Below are positions 25,290 to 37,930 of a stretch of 64,000 nucleotides of DNA, one piece after another (position 1 is the stretch's first letter; each line of letters opens with the position of its first letter). Below the pieces are notes generated by a model. It saw only the letters and a program-made list of their open reading frames with translations. It had not been told where the DNA came from and did not search any database. The DNA is taken from NCBI RefSeq assembly GCF_001039355.2, contig NW_019775458.1, positions 498,936-562,935 on the forward strand, written 5' to 3'. The stretch is from Lingula anatina. Lineage: Eukaryota; Brachiopoda; Lingulata; Lingulida; Lingulidae. The position numbers were made by a program, and so were the translations under genes.

Positions 25290-25520
25290 CATAGACGTCA
25301 CGGTCTATGTGGATCGACCGAAGTCTGCGGGGACTCACGTGAAGTGCAATCAGCTTAACTGATCAGCTTAACCTTTTGTTTCCAATATAATTGTATAATC
25401 ACCAGCTTTTCTGTATTCTACGTAACGCTAGGAGGTGGCGTGTTATTCAGTTAAGCTAATTGCAATCAGCAAGAGTCCACGCAGAGGAAGGTCGATCCAC
25501 GTAGACCGATGGTATCTATG
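25290..25520. mobile_element. Fold-back element with ~72-bp terminal inverted repeats (most complete copy)
   Basis: The left arm, 25290-25361, and right arm, 25448-25520, are imperfect reverse complements along their whole length, with an 86-base loop. Inner parts of the arms are best conserved (TGCAATCAGCTTAACTG against CAGTTAAGCTAATTGCA). Copies at 16470, 17100 and 24471 are partial. It is a foldback/MITE type with no coding capacity. Confidence 0.65.
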
Positions 25521-26531
25521 GGAACCAATTTTTTTTTTAATTTATAATTTTTTTTTAAACCAAATTGTGTGGAGTACCTCCTCATGTCTCTGCTTGTTAT
25601 AAAGAGTCACTGAACCGTGGCGCATGAAGACTGTGAACTTTTTTGTAGTAATTTGATCGGGCTGATATGATTTTCTGCTGTTATCCTGTTTTGTAATTAG
25701 CAATTGTGTTCACCGATACTACCTGTTTGTTATTGGATGCGTATAGCAGTTTCGTGTTGATAATTGGCATTTCTGAAAACATCCCCAAAAAGCCATATTA
25801 TGACAACCCCGTGGAAATAGATGACGTTATGGCATTCCTAAAAAAGGTCGCTGATTGGTGTTGACGCACATACATGTATTTTAAGTATTTAAATATTGGG
25901 TAGGCTTCCCTCTTTGAAAGAAAACTGCCTAGGAAGGACGGGGTTTTCGTGCAAGATCTTCTCTTAAAGTCATCACGTCACCTCGCTGAGTAATTCTCCG
26001 TCAAGTGTGATGACAGCCATTTGAACAAGGGGATGGGAAACCTTCACTGCAGACGAAGATAATGATATCTTTTTGAATAAAAAAAATACCCCAGAACAGA
26101 CTGTGTCACCGCCTACTTCCAATATGACCATCCAACAAAATGAAGTTCTAAATACACTAGAGACAGAGTAACAGCCAAATTCAGCAAATTCCCATATCAT
26201 TAAACGATGGAACCACAATGCAACTCAGACTGCAAAAGCTAGTCAGCTATTGTTATTTTTGAAAGCCAGCACCAGTAAAATGTGCATATTTTGTGTCAGG
26301 AACAATAGTTTCGAAGGGCGCTGATGAAACAACGCAAAGAAGTTGTAATTTTTCTAGGTATTTGAAATTTGACCTTATATATATAATCCTTTTCGTAATA
26401 TTCAGGGTCCACTAGTGTCAAAATAATCTTTTCGCGTTCTTTTCTTTCGTATTCTTGTATTAATTTTATATAATTGGTTTTTTATTTATTAAATACAGTG
26501 ATATGCAGTGCGTAGAGAAATGTGTCTGTTA

Positions 26532-26612
26532 CACCCCATTTCCATAGATTTTTAGATCGATCTATCCCTGTGGGGAGTCTCACTAGATTACTGTCAGCTT
26601 GGCCGGCTTAAG
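26532..26612. mobile_element. PIF/Harbinger-like MITE, 5' part only
   Basis: The first ~80 bases match 18275-18500, after a TTA flank. The match then jumps to G/C-rich sequence of the CAGKGGCGGAT family. The rest of the element is missing from this copy, by deletion or misassembly next to the N gap. Confidence 0.65.
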
Positions 26613-26702
26613 TGGGGTCCGCGGATGCAAAGCCGACCCTCCCCCCCACTTGGCGTGGGATTCGGGCCCGCTGAAGGGGCATTTTAGAGGGCGAACGGTG
26701 CC

Positions 26703-27296
26703 NNNNNNNNNNNNNNNNNNNNNNNNNNNNNNNNNNNNNNNNNNNNNNNNNNNNNNNNNNNNNNNNNNNNNNNNNNNNNNNNNNNNNNNNNNNNNNNNNN
26801 NNNNNNNNNNNNNNNNNNNNNNNNNNNNNNNNNNNNNNNNNNNNNNNNNNNNNNNNNNNNNNNNNNNNNNNNNNNNNNNNNNNNNNNNNNNNNNNNNNNN
26901 NNNNNNNNNNNNNNNNNNNNNNNNNNNNNNNNNNNNNNNNNNNNNNNNNNNNNNNNNNNNNNNNNNNNNNNNNNNNNNNNNNNNNNNNNNNNNNNNNNNN
27001 NNNNNNNNNNNNNNNNNNNNNNNNNNNNNNNNNNNNNNNNNNNNNNNNNNNNNNNNNNNNNNNNNNNNNNNNNNNNNNNNNNNNNNNNNNNNNNNNNNNN
27101 NNNNNNNNNNNNNNNNNNNNNNNNNNNNNNNNNNNNNNNNNNNNNNNNNNNNNNNNNNNNNNNNNNNNNNNNNNNNNNNNNNNNNNNNNNNNNNNNNNNN
27201 NNNNNNNNNNNNNNNNNNNNNNNNNNNNNNNNNNNNNNNNNNNNNNNNNNNNNNNNNNNNNNNNNNNNNNNNNNNNNNNNNNNNNNNNNNNNNNNN
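26703..27296. other. Assembly gap (594 N)
   Basis: The bases on both sides contain the same motif (GAGGGCGAACGGTGCC), so the gap sits within or between G/C-rich MITE copies. Confidence 1.
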
Positions 27297-29184
27297 CCTT
27301 GACGTGGGGTTCGGTTGAAGATGAAGGGCCCCGTAAGTTTTTGGTAATTTAGAGGGCGAACGGTGCCATTTAGTTTAGAACTATGATTCAGCTAGTCAAA
27401 ATTCTAACTTCAGGAGGGGACCATTGGTGTCATTTTTTTCAGAAATCGAAGGGGGGGGGTTCAGGACCCCCCTGACACCCCCCTAAACCCACCACTGACC
27501 ACTATTGTCATGATATGTATTCCTGTAAGTAACGGGAATTGTTTTAAAAATGACTTTAAAGTCTCCAAGTTCAGAGAACAAAAATATGTTTGGACAAGAA
27601 AAACATATTATTATTCTTTGCTTGGCACCAAAAAGATGTTTTAGCACTTTTTGCATAAAGAAAAAAATAAGAACCCCAGTGGATGTGACTCTTTGTTATT
27701 GTAATACTTGATATTTTGTAAGTCTTGTTCGTGAAAGGTTATTATGTTTTCGCTTTGTCTGTAAGACGGTATTGTTTTCCTTTGTTGCTGTGTGTCCGTG
27801 CTGAAATTAAACGAACTCCTAGACATACTACATGTACTTTAATAATAGTTTTGATATCCTTTTGTTCTATTGATGGACATATCAATTTTGGAATATCATT
27901 AAATACGAGATGCAATTAGGTTGCACTAAAATTTTGCCTAACATCACCCTGCGTGTTGTGTGATATCACCAAACGTTAATTTGCCTTCCACTGACACCCT
28001 GAGTTTCAATGGGTCACTGGAAACTCACCAGGGCAACAACTTGCCCTTGCCGTTATTTCAACCTGGCAGCTCTGTTACTCAGGGTGATCTATGTAGACGT
28101 TAGACATTCAAGACGTAAATAAGTTATCATAATGATGGATCTATGAAGATCTACTAAAAAGATGTAATATCCTATTCAAGCTTTCGGCAACCAGGCCTTT
28201 TTTCAGGGATTTGAAAAAATGGTGAACAAATAAACTCCTAGGGATACGTGACGTTCACGGCATGAGTTGGCTGTCGGAGTCACGCCAGCCCGCCGATGCT
28301 CAGGGTGAGATTTGGGAACCTTGGTTGCAGTTACTGGGCCAACGTGCGTGCGTGTGCGTGTGTGTGTGTGTGTGTAATGATCCGCGTTTAGTGTAGAATA
28401 TATCTTCAGCGAGAATTAAGTAACATTTATCATTTCATTTTGGTAAAAATAATTGCAATGTAAATGTAGATCTTTTATTTTCTTCTTCACTTAAAGATGT
28501 ACATAAAGATGGCTGTATGTTTGAACTGTATATATTTAACCCAACAACCAAGCTGACTCTCCTCAACGCTCAAGCCGTCCTTCAATTTGTTAAACATCAT
28601 AGAAAGTTCACATTATTCTGACCACATAGGCTCAGTCATCTAATATTTTTGTTATGATCAGCGATAATGTTTACATTCAGCAGGAAGGGGGTTTCCTTTC
28701 AGTAGCACCATGCAATGGTTTCTCATTCATACTTCTATATATGTGTCGGTGTGGTTAGGAGCCGATCCCATATTTTCATTCCGACCTTTCTCTTTGCGCT
28801 TTGCCCGTGAAGCGGGGACCGGGTCAAATTTACATCTTTATATTATTATTGTTATTTCCATTATAATCTACTACGCATGTATGTATGAAATGTATCGGCT
28901 TGGCATCTTGTGGCTTATGGACATATGATGGGATTTGAAACTGTAAACAATGTAATTTTCATTGCACCGGTTGGGTTTTTTTTATGTGATTGATGTCTTT
29001 TCCTGTCTTAAATATGTCTGATCTTACATATAGATTGTATAGAGGGGATCGAGTACGTGTTTCTCGTAGTGTAATGAGCCAGTGCTAGTGGTTGTACATA
29101 TAACCAAATAGACAACGTACCGTGCGCTGCAATTTCCCAAACTTCATTCTCAGTTAATGTGTATCACTTTTATAACTTCACTAA

Positions 29185-29410
29185 CACCCCATTTCCATAG
29201 ATTTTTAGATCGATCTATCCCTGTGGGGAGTCTCACTAGATTACTGTCAGCTTGGCCGGCTTAAGCGTCTGTCCCGCCTACTAAAAGCTGTAAGGGGGTA
29301 ATTAACTATGGTGCCCGCTCGGTTGACTGCAATTTAGCGTGAACCCCCAGGGAGTTAGGTCGATCTAAAACTTAATCTTTAGATCGATCTAAATCTCTGG
29401 GAAAGCACCC
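29185..29410. mobile_element. 226-bp PIF/Harbinger-like MITE, intact copy with TAA target duplication
   Basis: Ends CACCCC...GCACCC, flanked by TAA at 29182-29184 and 29411-29413. Same length as the copy at 18275-18500. Confidence 0.75.
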
Positions 29411-31143
29411 TAACACGTCAGGTGAAAACATCAATTATATATATATATATAATTGCCGGGCGTCTTGGCACAGTCGTACGTGATTATTTTAATAGATATC
29501 ATAGCCATACACGCAATTTTGGTTTTGGATAAAGATGGCAAATATATTGCATAATAGGTTTGCATGTGTCACTCCAACTGAAGGTTAAACGCAAGTCTCC
29601 CTTGTAAGTATTATCATATGCATGCATATGTTTTAGTGGGGGGACTAAATTGGTCTTTTTGGATAAAAGACTAGATCAATATTTTTCATCAGTTTATTCT
29701 AAAACATATTTACACATTTTCAATTTTGGCTCTGCTCTAACTACAAAAAACAAAACATTTTTAAACCCAAAATAAAAACATTCCCATCCCCAACCTAACT
29801 TCAGTCGCATCGGTGACATTTTGAGATGCTCCATCAAGTAACTGATGAATATGAATCATTCTGTTTACGGTACATTTCACTCGTTCACCGCTCCATAATT
29901 CAGCCAGCTTTCTTTGAACCGGACCCCCAGATGCTCCATCAAAACAATAACAAATCCCTCTTACGCCTACAGGGTAAGCTGGCGGGTCACGATTTTTAGT
30001 TTCACTTCCCTTTTGAGCCCATCACTCTTTTGTCAGAATGTCAAGGGAACACCGCGGGTTTCGACCCACGCGATAATTCTGGGACGGGGGACAAAGCAGG
30101 GGAACGGCTTGCGGTAGCGGATTATTTTCCGCTGCACGCAGCGAGTTGTTTCGCGATGACAAGTTTCAAGCAAAGAAAACCTTGGCCGGGGTCTACGTTG
30201 CGGCTGCAGCCTCTCTGTCCGAGCTCGCACGTACCAACGTGGTTTTGAAACTTTTCCTGTGTAACAACAGCGTTGATGATCCCAGCCCGTTGGCTTTAGA
30301 CATGTCCTGAAAAAATAAGGAAAAAAAAGAAAGAAAGAGAGCAACGATAAAAGAAAATGAAAAAATAAGGAAGAATGAAAAGACAAAAAACACTTTATTC
30401 TCAATATACCATATTCAGCTTTTATACTGGTTTTTAATTTACATCATTCTGACAGTAATAAGGTATGGGCTCTGAGTCTCACGCCTTTATTTAACACATT
30501 TTATTCATATCTCTTTATATCTCGGTTTTGTTGTGAATTCATGCGCCCTGCACAAGAGGGTATACCATTTAAACAGGTGAGCTTCATATTAAAAGCGGCT
30601 TTGAAAACAATACGGGCAGTTCGCCGAGGGTAGCACAGACGCAGATCCGACTTGCAAAACCCGTGAAAAATCCCCCACTGCAGTTTCAGTCAAACGTTCA
30701 GTATGCTTTGTCTTCGTATGGCGGTGAATGAAAAGAATAATGAACTTTTTGGAAGCAAGGTTAAACTCCAGTCCAATCCAGGGCTCAGAGTCCAGGGTTT
30801 ACAGCACACCTTAAATATAGATGGGACTTTTACGTGATAAGTATTGCGCAACTTCTGTTTAAGCCAGAAGGGGAGAGAAGTTTCTGATATCGTATAGATA
30901 GATATACATGTAGTGCAGTTCCATTCGTGCTTGGTGACAAATTATCAAAGATAAGATGACGGTATTAAATTACCCGGTGGAATATCCATCTGAAAGTGCG
31001 ATGCCGGTTTTTTTTTAACCTGAAAAAGCCCCTATATTGGTACTGTGCTGTGTCATAAGAACTTATAGTAACTATATGGAAAAACCCCTGGAAAAACCCG
31101 GTGATGCAACTCACAATGACGATGTACTAAACGGGTCCCAATA

Positions 31144-31310
31144 CAGGGGCGGGTTTAGGCCGTCTTCTGGGTCTTCTGGAAGACGGTCAGATTTTCAAGT
31201 TTACATTGTCAGCCATCTAATGTTTTCTGTCGGAAGACGGTCAAAATGGAACATGGATCAACAAAGATAATTTGGAAGACTGTCAGAAAATATCTCTGGA
31301 TCCGCCCCTG
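31144..31310. mobile_element. 167-bp MITE with CAATA target duplication, absent from copy A
   Basis: It begins CAGGGGCGGGTTTAGGC and ends GGATCCGCCCCTG (inverted ends). It is flanked by CAATA at 31139-31143 and 31311-31315. The matching position in copy A (near 22335) has one CAATA and no insert, so the empty site is visible. Related copies are at 52585-52752 and 61791-61941. The interior carries several GAAGAC-type repeats in both orientations. Confidence 0.85.
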
Positions 31311-31682
31311 CAATACGTTATTTTTCATATATAGTATCTCAGAGACATTCTACAGTTAGAATTTAGGACCTGAGGACTCGGATTACTGTTCTTGTTGTTT
31401 CCAAGTACTAGAAAAATATGCTTAACATTGCAATTCTTCTAATGAAATAGTAATGTGACTTTAACCCGCTTCGGTTAAAAACCACGTTTATCTATTTGCG
31501 TAGTTGGGGGAATATATTAAGGGTATCTTAAAATAAATGCTACCTTATCTGCTGCGTATAATGTACAGAACCGTGTTGTTCGTTATCTGTTAAATGCGCA
31601 GCAAAATGTTTGGTTTCTAGAATCATTTAAATTAGTACCTCTGATAAATGATCTAATATAAAGGACATAGTTACTGATTAGA

Positions 31683-31685
31683 CTG

Positions 31686-31730
<45 letters not shown>
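31683..31730. repeat. (GA)n microsatellite ending copy B
   Basis: Uninterrupted GA units. The same tract, shorter, ends copy A at 22717-22743. Confidence 0.95.
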
Positions 31731-31734
<4 letters not shown>

Positions 31735-32409
31735 GACAGGATAACAAGGTGGCAAATTCAACCACTATCCGCTCTTTTAGAAAAGACAGAGAAATCCATT
31801 TCTCTTTGGATGTTACTTATAACTGAAAAATGTCCCAAATCCTTGCAGCATTTTCTTTACGGAAGGGGGAGGGCACCCACCCCCCACCCCCACCCCCCTC
31901 ATTCATGATTAACATCAAGCATTGCCAGTGAAATAACTCTTCACGAAAACAATTTATGGAAGATCACGGAATGCTGAAATATGTGATAATACTTAATTCC
32001 GTCTACCCTGTAGGCAAATCTTCATCGAAGCCCTCAGAGTAATTAGACGTCGTGCAGAGTCTATCCCTATACCTATTAGAAACCGTGTTTAATCATACCA
32101 TTGCTGATTCCGGGAAATGGTATGAAATTAAATGACGCAATGTCTGTATCATTCACCTTAGACATTGCTTGCGACAACATATTTCACATGAAATTATTAT
32201 TGAAAAATAAACTACGAAGCATCTGGAAATCGAATTTGTTTCTCTGCCTCTGACTTGTCCTCATAAATCAGCCAGTAAAGTTTGGGTCTTTTGTGGATAA
32301 ATCACCTGGATGAAAGAAAAGAGGTTTTTGACAGACGTGAACGCGTTTTGCCAGGCCCTGTCTTTCGGGAGCTTTGAGTTCTCTGTCAATCAGCCAAGGA
32401 ACTGAGGTT
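31731..32409. other. Unique spacer between the two duplicated regions
   Basis: No gene recognised. Contains a C-rich tract near 31876-31898. Confidence 0.6.
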
Positions 32410-34589
32410 AAAAAAAACAGTAGGAAATGGTACAAACAACAACGGACATAAAACAACATATAAGGATTCCCAACACGACGGCTTCATCTTAGGTCATGTC
32501 TTTATGGTACCGATGCACGTACGCACCCGCACACGCGTTCCGTAAATAAGAACCCGTCTACGCAAAAATGCATGTGCACTGCACGTACAAGACGAATATG
32601 TGATATGAAGTCGCTTCAGTTCTGCTGAATATGTTATATAAACACGTATCATGATAAATACCACAAACGAGAATTCACAGCGTGCTTGTACAGTCTGTAT
32701 CACCTTGATGTATGTATGTATGTATTGTATTGTATACTTTGCTATATAATCATTTTAATTAATGCGGATATGCTTTTTAATATTTTATTGTATGGTTTAT
32801 TTGTATATGAAATGTAAAAATTGAGTCGATTATTATTATTATTTTAATAACGCAAGAGTAAAGTCACGGAGTACCACAGGTTTGAGAAGGAAACGCGAAT
32901 AAGTCTTTTATCGAGTCTTCTGCCAGGGGTTACGATGCTTGTACTTTGCACGGATATTTTCGCAGCGCGTCAAGTTCCCTGTAGCAACAGAGAAAGATGG
33001 TACGGAGGAAAGAAAACACGAACATTACAGAGAACTGAGCGCACTCCGCTGCCTCTGCTAGCTGGGGATCGGGTCGGTTTTCACGAAGACTGCTTTAGTC
33101 TCCAGTTCACTTAACATCTACTTGATTGCAATACCTCTTTGGTAATGTCTCTGTATACTTCTTGCTGATATGACTGCTTAATGGAGGGGGGTCTAGAGAG
33201 TGAGAACGATAGGGGGTTACAATTAAGCGCCACTGCCACCTTTAGCAATTAAAGTTAGGAATTTACCATGCATATGTGAACTAGACTTAATAACCAAACT
33301 GGGCCGGTGACCACTACAATTCATTCACTGACTTGAAATTTCCTACTTTATCAGTAACAGCAGGGATGTGTCTCATTGTAAACATATGATATATAATTAT
33401 AAAAAACATATTGTCACAGAATTATTCAATATGCTTATTGTGCATTTGAATTAATCGTTGGGGCAAACAATTGCGTTGGTCTTCTTGCCCCTCAAACCTT
33501 ATTTGAAATGAATCAGGCAAAAATGTTTAACTGAAGCCAAATGACAAACGCCGGTTTATGTAACTTGGCACTGTTGTGGAAGACAAGACGCGAGACGCGA
33601 ATATTTTCAGAGAATATTTCCGTCAGAACATCGTTTCTAGCCCACGTTAAGTCACACATGCGACACGAATATTGATTTACCTTGTTGAAACCTAGTATAT
33701 AAAACACATAATTATTTTTGGGCGGTAAACGAGAAATCGCAAAAAAACGCATTCCATTAGTATTCATGTACTCAACAATTTTGTGCTACTACTTTCCAGC
33801 CGTTACACTCAGAAAAAGAAAAAGACACTGTTTCGATTTACATGTAATACTGGTTAGATAGCTGCATTGCTTACATTAAAGAACGCGTAAACCCACAGGT
33901 TAAAAACTTGACATTTTTATATAAAGGACGCACATGTTGTAACATGCCTTTTGGAATATGGCATGCACAGTCGCTTGAAATAATACCGTGTCTTATACAA
34001 GCAACTAGGGAAATAAAATCTCTTCCTTATTTAGCATGTTCGTGTCTCTTCCAGCGTTCGTCATGTTACAAAAACCTTTCCTTCCTGCATCTTTGTCAAC
34101 CAAAGCAGTTCAGACGGGGAACATTTTGGATTGGAGCCGAACTAACTCACGTCATTATACGACCATGTTGATTAACCGACGTTTTGCTACCCGTGAGACA
34201 GTCTTTTTTGTGGTTTGGTCTGAACGAGGAGACCACAGCAGTACAGTAAGGGCGCTTATTACTGCTTCAACAAGCAGACTTTATGATTAGGAAAAAGAGA
34301 AGGACAACATAACAGACGTCATCTCTCTCATAACATGTTTTGTCCTTAGTGATAATTAAAATAAGAATATACTTGATGAGGTTGGTCTTGCTGATTTGTA
34401 TAGGATTTTCATCATTACTGCCATATGCGCAACATTAACCTTTGTTTAAAGACGTCATTGTTGTTGTTGAATCAGACACCGTTGTCAGACAGCAGTCATT
34501 GATATCGTTACTGTCATAACTACGCTTTTTACCTGTCATTTGAAATGTGATAACGCTTCACCCTCGACCACGCAGTTGTCAATTATGAT

Positions 34590-34591
<2 letters not shown>
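32410..34591. repeat. Second duplicated block, copy A (about 2.2 kb)
   Basis: Matches 34718-36891 from GTAGGAAATGGTACAAAC to CAATTATGATAG, with few substitutions and small indels. It is followed by an abnormally long poly(T) run to 34716 and a single n at 34717. No protein gene: a frame that is open over 127 codons in copy B (36207-36590) is shifted in this copy (at about 34108). Confidence 0.9.
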
Positions 34592-34660
<69 letters not shown>

Positions 34661-34717
34661 ATTTTTTTTTTCTTTAATACAATTTTTTTTTTTTTTTTTT
34701 TTTTATTTTTTTTTTTN
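34592..34717. other. Long poly(T) run ending in a single unknown base
   Basis: About 125 bases of nearly pure T with a terminal n. The corresponding run after copy B (36891-36912) is about 21 T. Probably an assembly join through a homopolymer. Confidence 0.75.
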
Positions 34718-36891
34718 AGAAAAAACGGTAGGAAATGGTACAAACAACAACGGACATAAAACAACATATAAGGATTCCCAACACGACGGCTTCATCTTAG
34801 GTCATGTCTTTATGGTACCGATGCACGTACGCACCCGCGTGCCGTAAATAAGAATCCGTCTAGGCAAAAATGCATGTGCACTGCACGTACAAGACGAATA
34901 TGTGATATGAAGTCGCTTCAGTTCTGCTGAATATGTAATACAAACACCTATTATGAAAAATACCACAAACAAGAATTCACAGCGTGCTTGTACAGTCTGT
35001 ATCACCTTGATGTATGTATGTATGTATGTATGTATGTATTGTATATTTTGTTATTAATTAATGCGGATATGCTCTTTAATATTTTATTGTATGGTTTATT
35101 TGTATATGAAATGTAAAAATTGAGTCGATTATTATTATTATTTTAATAACGCAAGAGTAAAGTCACGGAGTACCACAGGTTTGAGAAGGAAACGCGAATA
35201 AGTCTTTTATCGAGTCTTCTGCCAGGGGTTACGATACTTGTACTTTGCACGGATATTTTCGCAGCGCGTCAAGTTCCCTGTAGCAACAGAGAAAGATGGT
35301 ACGGAGGAAAGAAAACACGAACATTACAGAGAACTGAGCGCACTCCGCTGCCTCTGCTAGCTGGGGATCGGGTCGGTTTTCACAAAGACTGCTTTAGTCT
35401 CCAATTCACTTAACATCTACTTGATTGCAATACCTCCTTGGTAATGTCTCTCTATACAGTACTTCTTGCTGATTTGACTGCTTAATGAAAGGGGGTCTAG
35501 AGAGTGAGAACGATAGGGGGTTACAATTAAGCGCCACTGCCACCTTAAGCAATTAAAGTTAAGAATTTACCATGCATATGTGAACTATACTTAATAACCA
35601 AACTGGCACGGAGACCACTACAATCCATTCACTGACTTGAAATTTCCTACTTTATCAGTAACAGCAGGGATGTGTCTCAGTGTAAACATATGATATATAA
35701 TTATAAAAAAACATATTGTCACAGAATTATTCAATATGCTTATTGTGCATTTGAATTAATCGTTGGGGCAAACAATTGCGTTGGTCTTCTTGCCCCTCAA
35801 ACCGAATTTGAAATGAATCAGGCAAAAATGTTTAACTGAAGCCAAATGACAAACGCCGGTTTATGTAACTTGGCACTGTAATGGAAGACAAGACGCGAGA
35901 CGCGAATATTTTCAGAGAATATTTCCGTCAGAACATCGTTTCTAGTCCACGTTAAGTCACACATGCGACACGAATATTGATTTACCTTGTTGAAACCTAG
36001 TATATAAAACACATAATTATTTTTGGGCGGTAAACGAGAAATCGCAAAAAAACGCATTCCATTAGTATTCATGTACTCAACAGTTTTGTGCTACTACTTT
36101 CCAGCCGTTACACTCAGAAAAAGACACTGTTTCGATTTACATGTAATACTGGTTAGATAGCTGCATTGCTTACATTAAAGAACGCGTAAACCCACAGGTT
36201 AAAAACTTGACATTTTTATATAAAGGACGCACATGTTGTAACATGCCTTTTGGAATATGGCATGCACAGTCGCTTGAAATAATACCGTGTCTTATACAAG
36301 CAACTAGGGAAATAAAATCTCTTCCTTATTTAGCATGTTCGTGTCTCTTCCAGCGTTCGTCATGTTACGAAAACCTTTCCTTCCTGCATCTTTGTCAACC
36401 AAGGCCTGTTCAGACGGGGAACATTTTGGATTGGAGCCGAACTAACTCACGTCATTATACGACCATGTTGATTAACCGACGTTTTGCTACCCGTGAGACA
36501 GTCTCTTTTGTGGTTTGGTCTGAACGAGGAGACCACAGCAGTACAGTAAGGGCGCTTATTACTGCTTCAACAAGCAGACTTTATGATTAGGAAAAAGTGA
36601 AGGACAACATAACAGACGTCATCTCTCTCGTAACATGTTTTGTCCTTAGTGATAATTAAAATAAAAATATACTTGATGAGGTTGGTCTTGCTGATTTGTA
36701 TAGGATTTTCATCATTACTGCTATATGCGCAGCTTTAACCTTTGTTTAAAGACGTCATTGTTGTTGTTGAATCAAACACCGTTGTCAGACAGCAGTCATT
36801 GATATCGTTACTGTCATAACTACGCTTTTTACCTGTCATTTGAAATGTGATAACGCTTCACCCTCGACCACGCAGTTGTCAATTATGATAG
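34718..36891. repeat. Second duplicated block, copy B (about 2.2 kb)
   Basis: Partner of 32410-34591. The (TGTA)n tract near 35012-35038 is longer here than in copy A (32708-32726), and the two copies differ at scattered single bases. Confidence 0.9.
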
Positions 36892-37868
36892 TTTTTTTTT
36901 TTTTTTTTTTTTGCAATTTATTCCGTTCCAACTAATGATCTCTTCACTGAATCACAATTTTCTTTCTTATTTTTCTGTAATTATTTTTCTTCACAATAAA
37001 GAGTGACTGAGACAATACTGTGGAATAAAAAAGGAAACGGAGCAAAAGCAACGTATATACTTGCAAAATTACGCACTTACTGACATTGTTTACACATCCT
37101 AATGTTATATATATATATATATATATTTCTTAAGGTGTTTTGCCAGGTATATAATGCCTACAAGACAGCCAGCATGCGGCTCCCAGTCCAAGGGCGCAGC
37201 AAGATTAACACCTATATCTACTTATACCTACTCAGAGAGTCACGATGCACGGCGTTACGTGCAGGCCTATGCGGATGTAATGGAAAGTCACCGCAAACAG
37301 CTTGCAACTCGGGGTGAATTAAGCGTGGGTTGTAATAAATTTCTACTTTATAATTATTATTTTGAATGAATTATCATGACCATTGAAAATATACAAAAAT
37401 GCTTCAAAATGGATCAACCTAGTGTTTTCTATAATCTGCCGATGAAGGTGACAGTGGGTTTCTTGGTTTTTGCATAACAATATTCAGTCAGTGGTCAAAC
37501 TGAATAAAGGCATATACATAAATCTAAAATTCGTGTCATATCGGACATTTCCTTTGATTTGTAAAATATATATGCATATAATTAAATATGATCTTGATCT
37601 TGATATAATACGATGATGGTTAAAATGTATAGTACTCATATGTACAGTGGGCCTAATCCAACCCGGGACAATTAGAGCCTGTAATAGCTCCCAAAATAAA
37701 TAAAAACATAAAAAGTAAAGGCATAAAAAGAAGCAAATGAGCTACTATTGTGGAAAGTCAATCATCTTGATCGATAAGATACACCACTCTTGCTTTAGTA
37801 ACACCGGTAAGAATAGTAGGCCTACCTATAAGAAGAAATCACGTTAAACTGGCTCTAGGCGTTTGCAT

Positions 37869-37930
<62 letters not shown>

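Larger units (their letters stand above)
22745..31730. repeat. Large tandem duplication, copy B (about 9.0 kb)
   Basis: Second version of 14771-22743, starting at the same (TG)n tract and ending at the same (GA)n tract, after which unique sequence continues. Differences include the 594-base N gap, a transposon at 31144-31310 absent from copy A, ~145 bases at about 29040-29184 and ~250 bases at 25099-25348 that copy A lacks, and scattered substitutions. No protein gene is recognisable. Confidence 0.9.

Noticed and set aside
26599-27318. 239-codon frame crossing the N gap
   Set aside because: It is open only because N codons are not stops.
36207-36590. 127-codon frame in the second duplicated block
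   Set aside because: It starts with TTG, and the other copy has a frame-shifting difference near 34108, so it is not under coding constraint.
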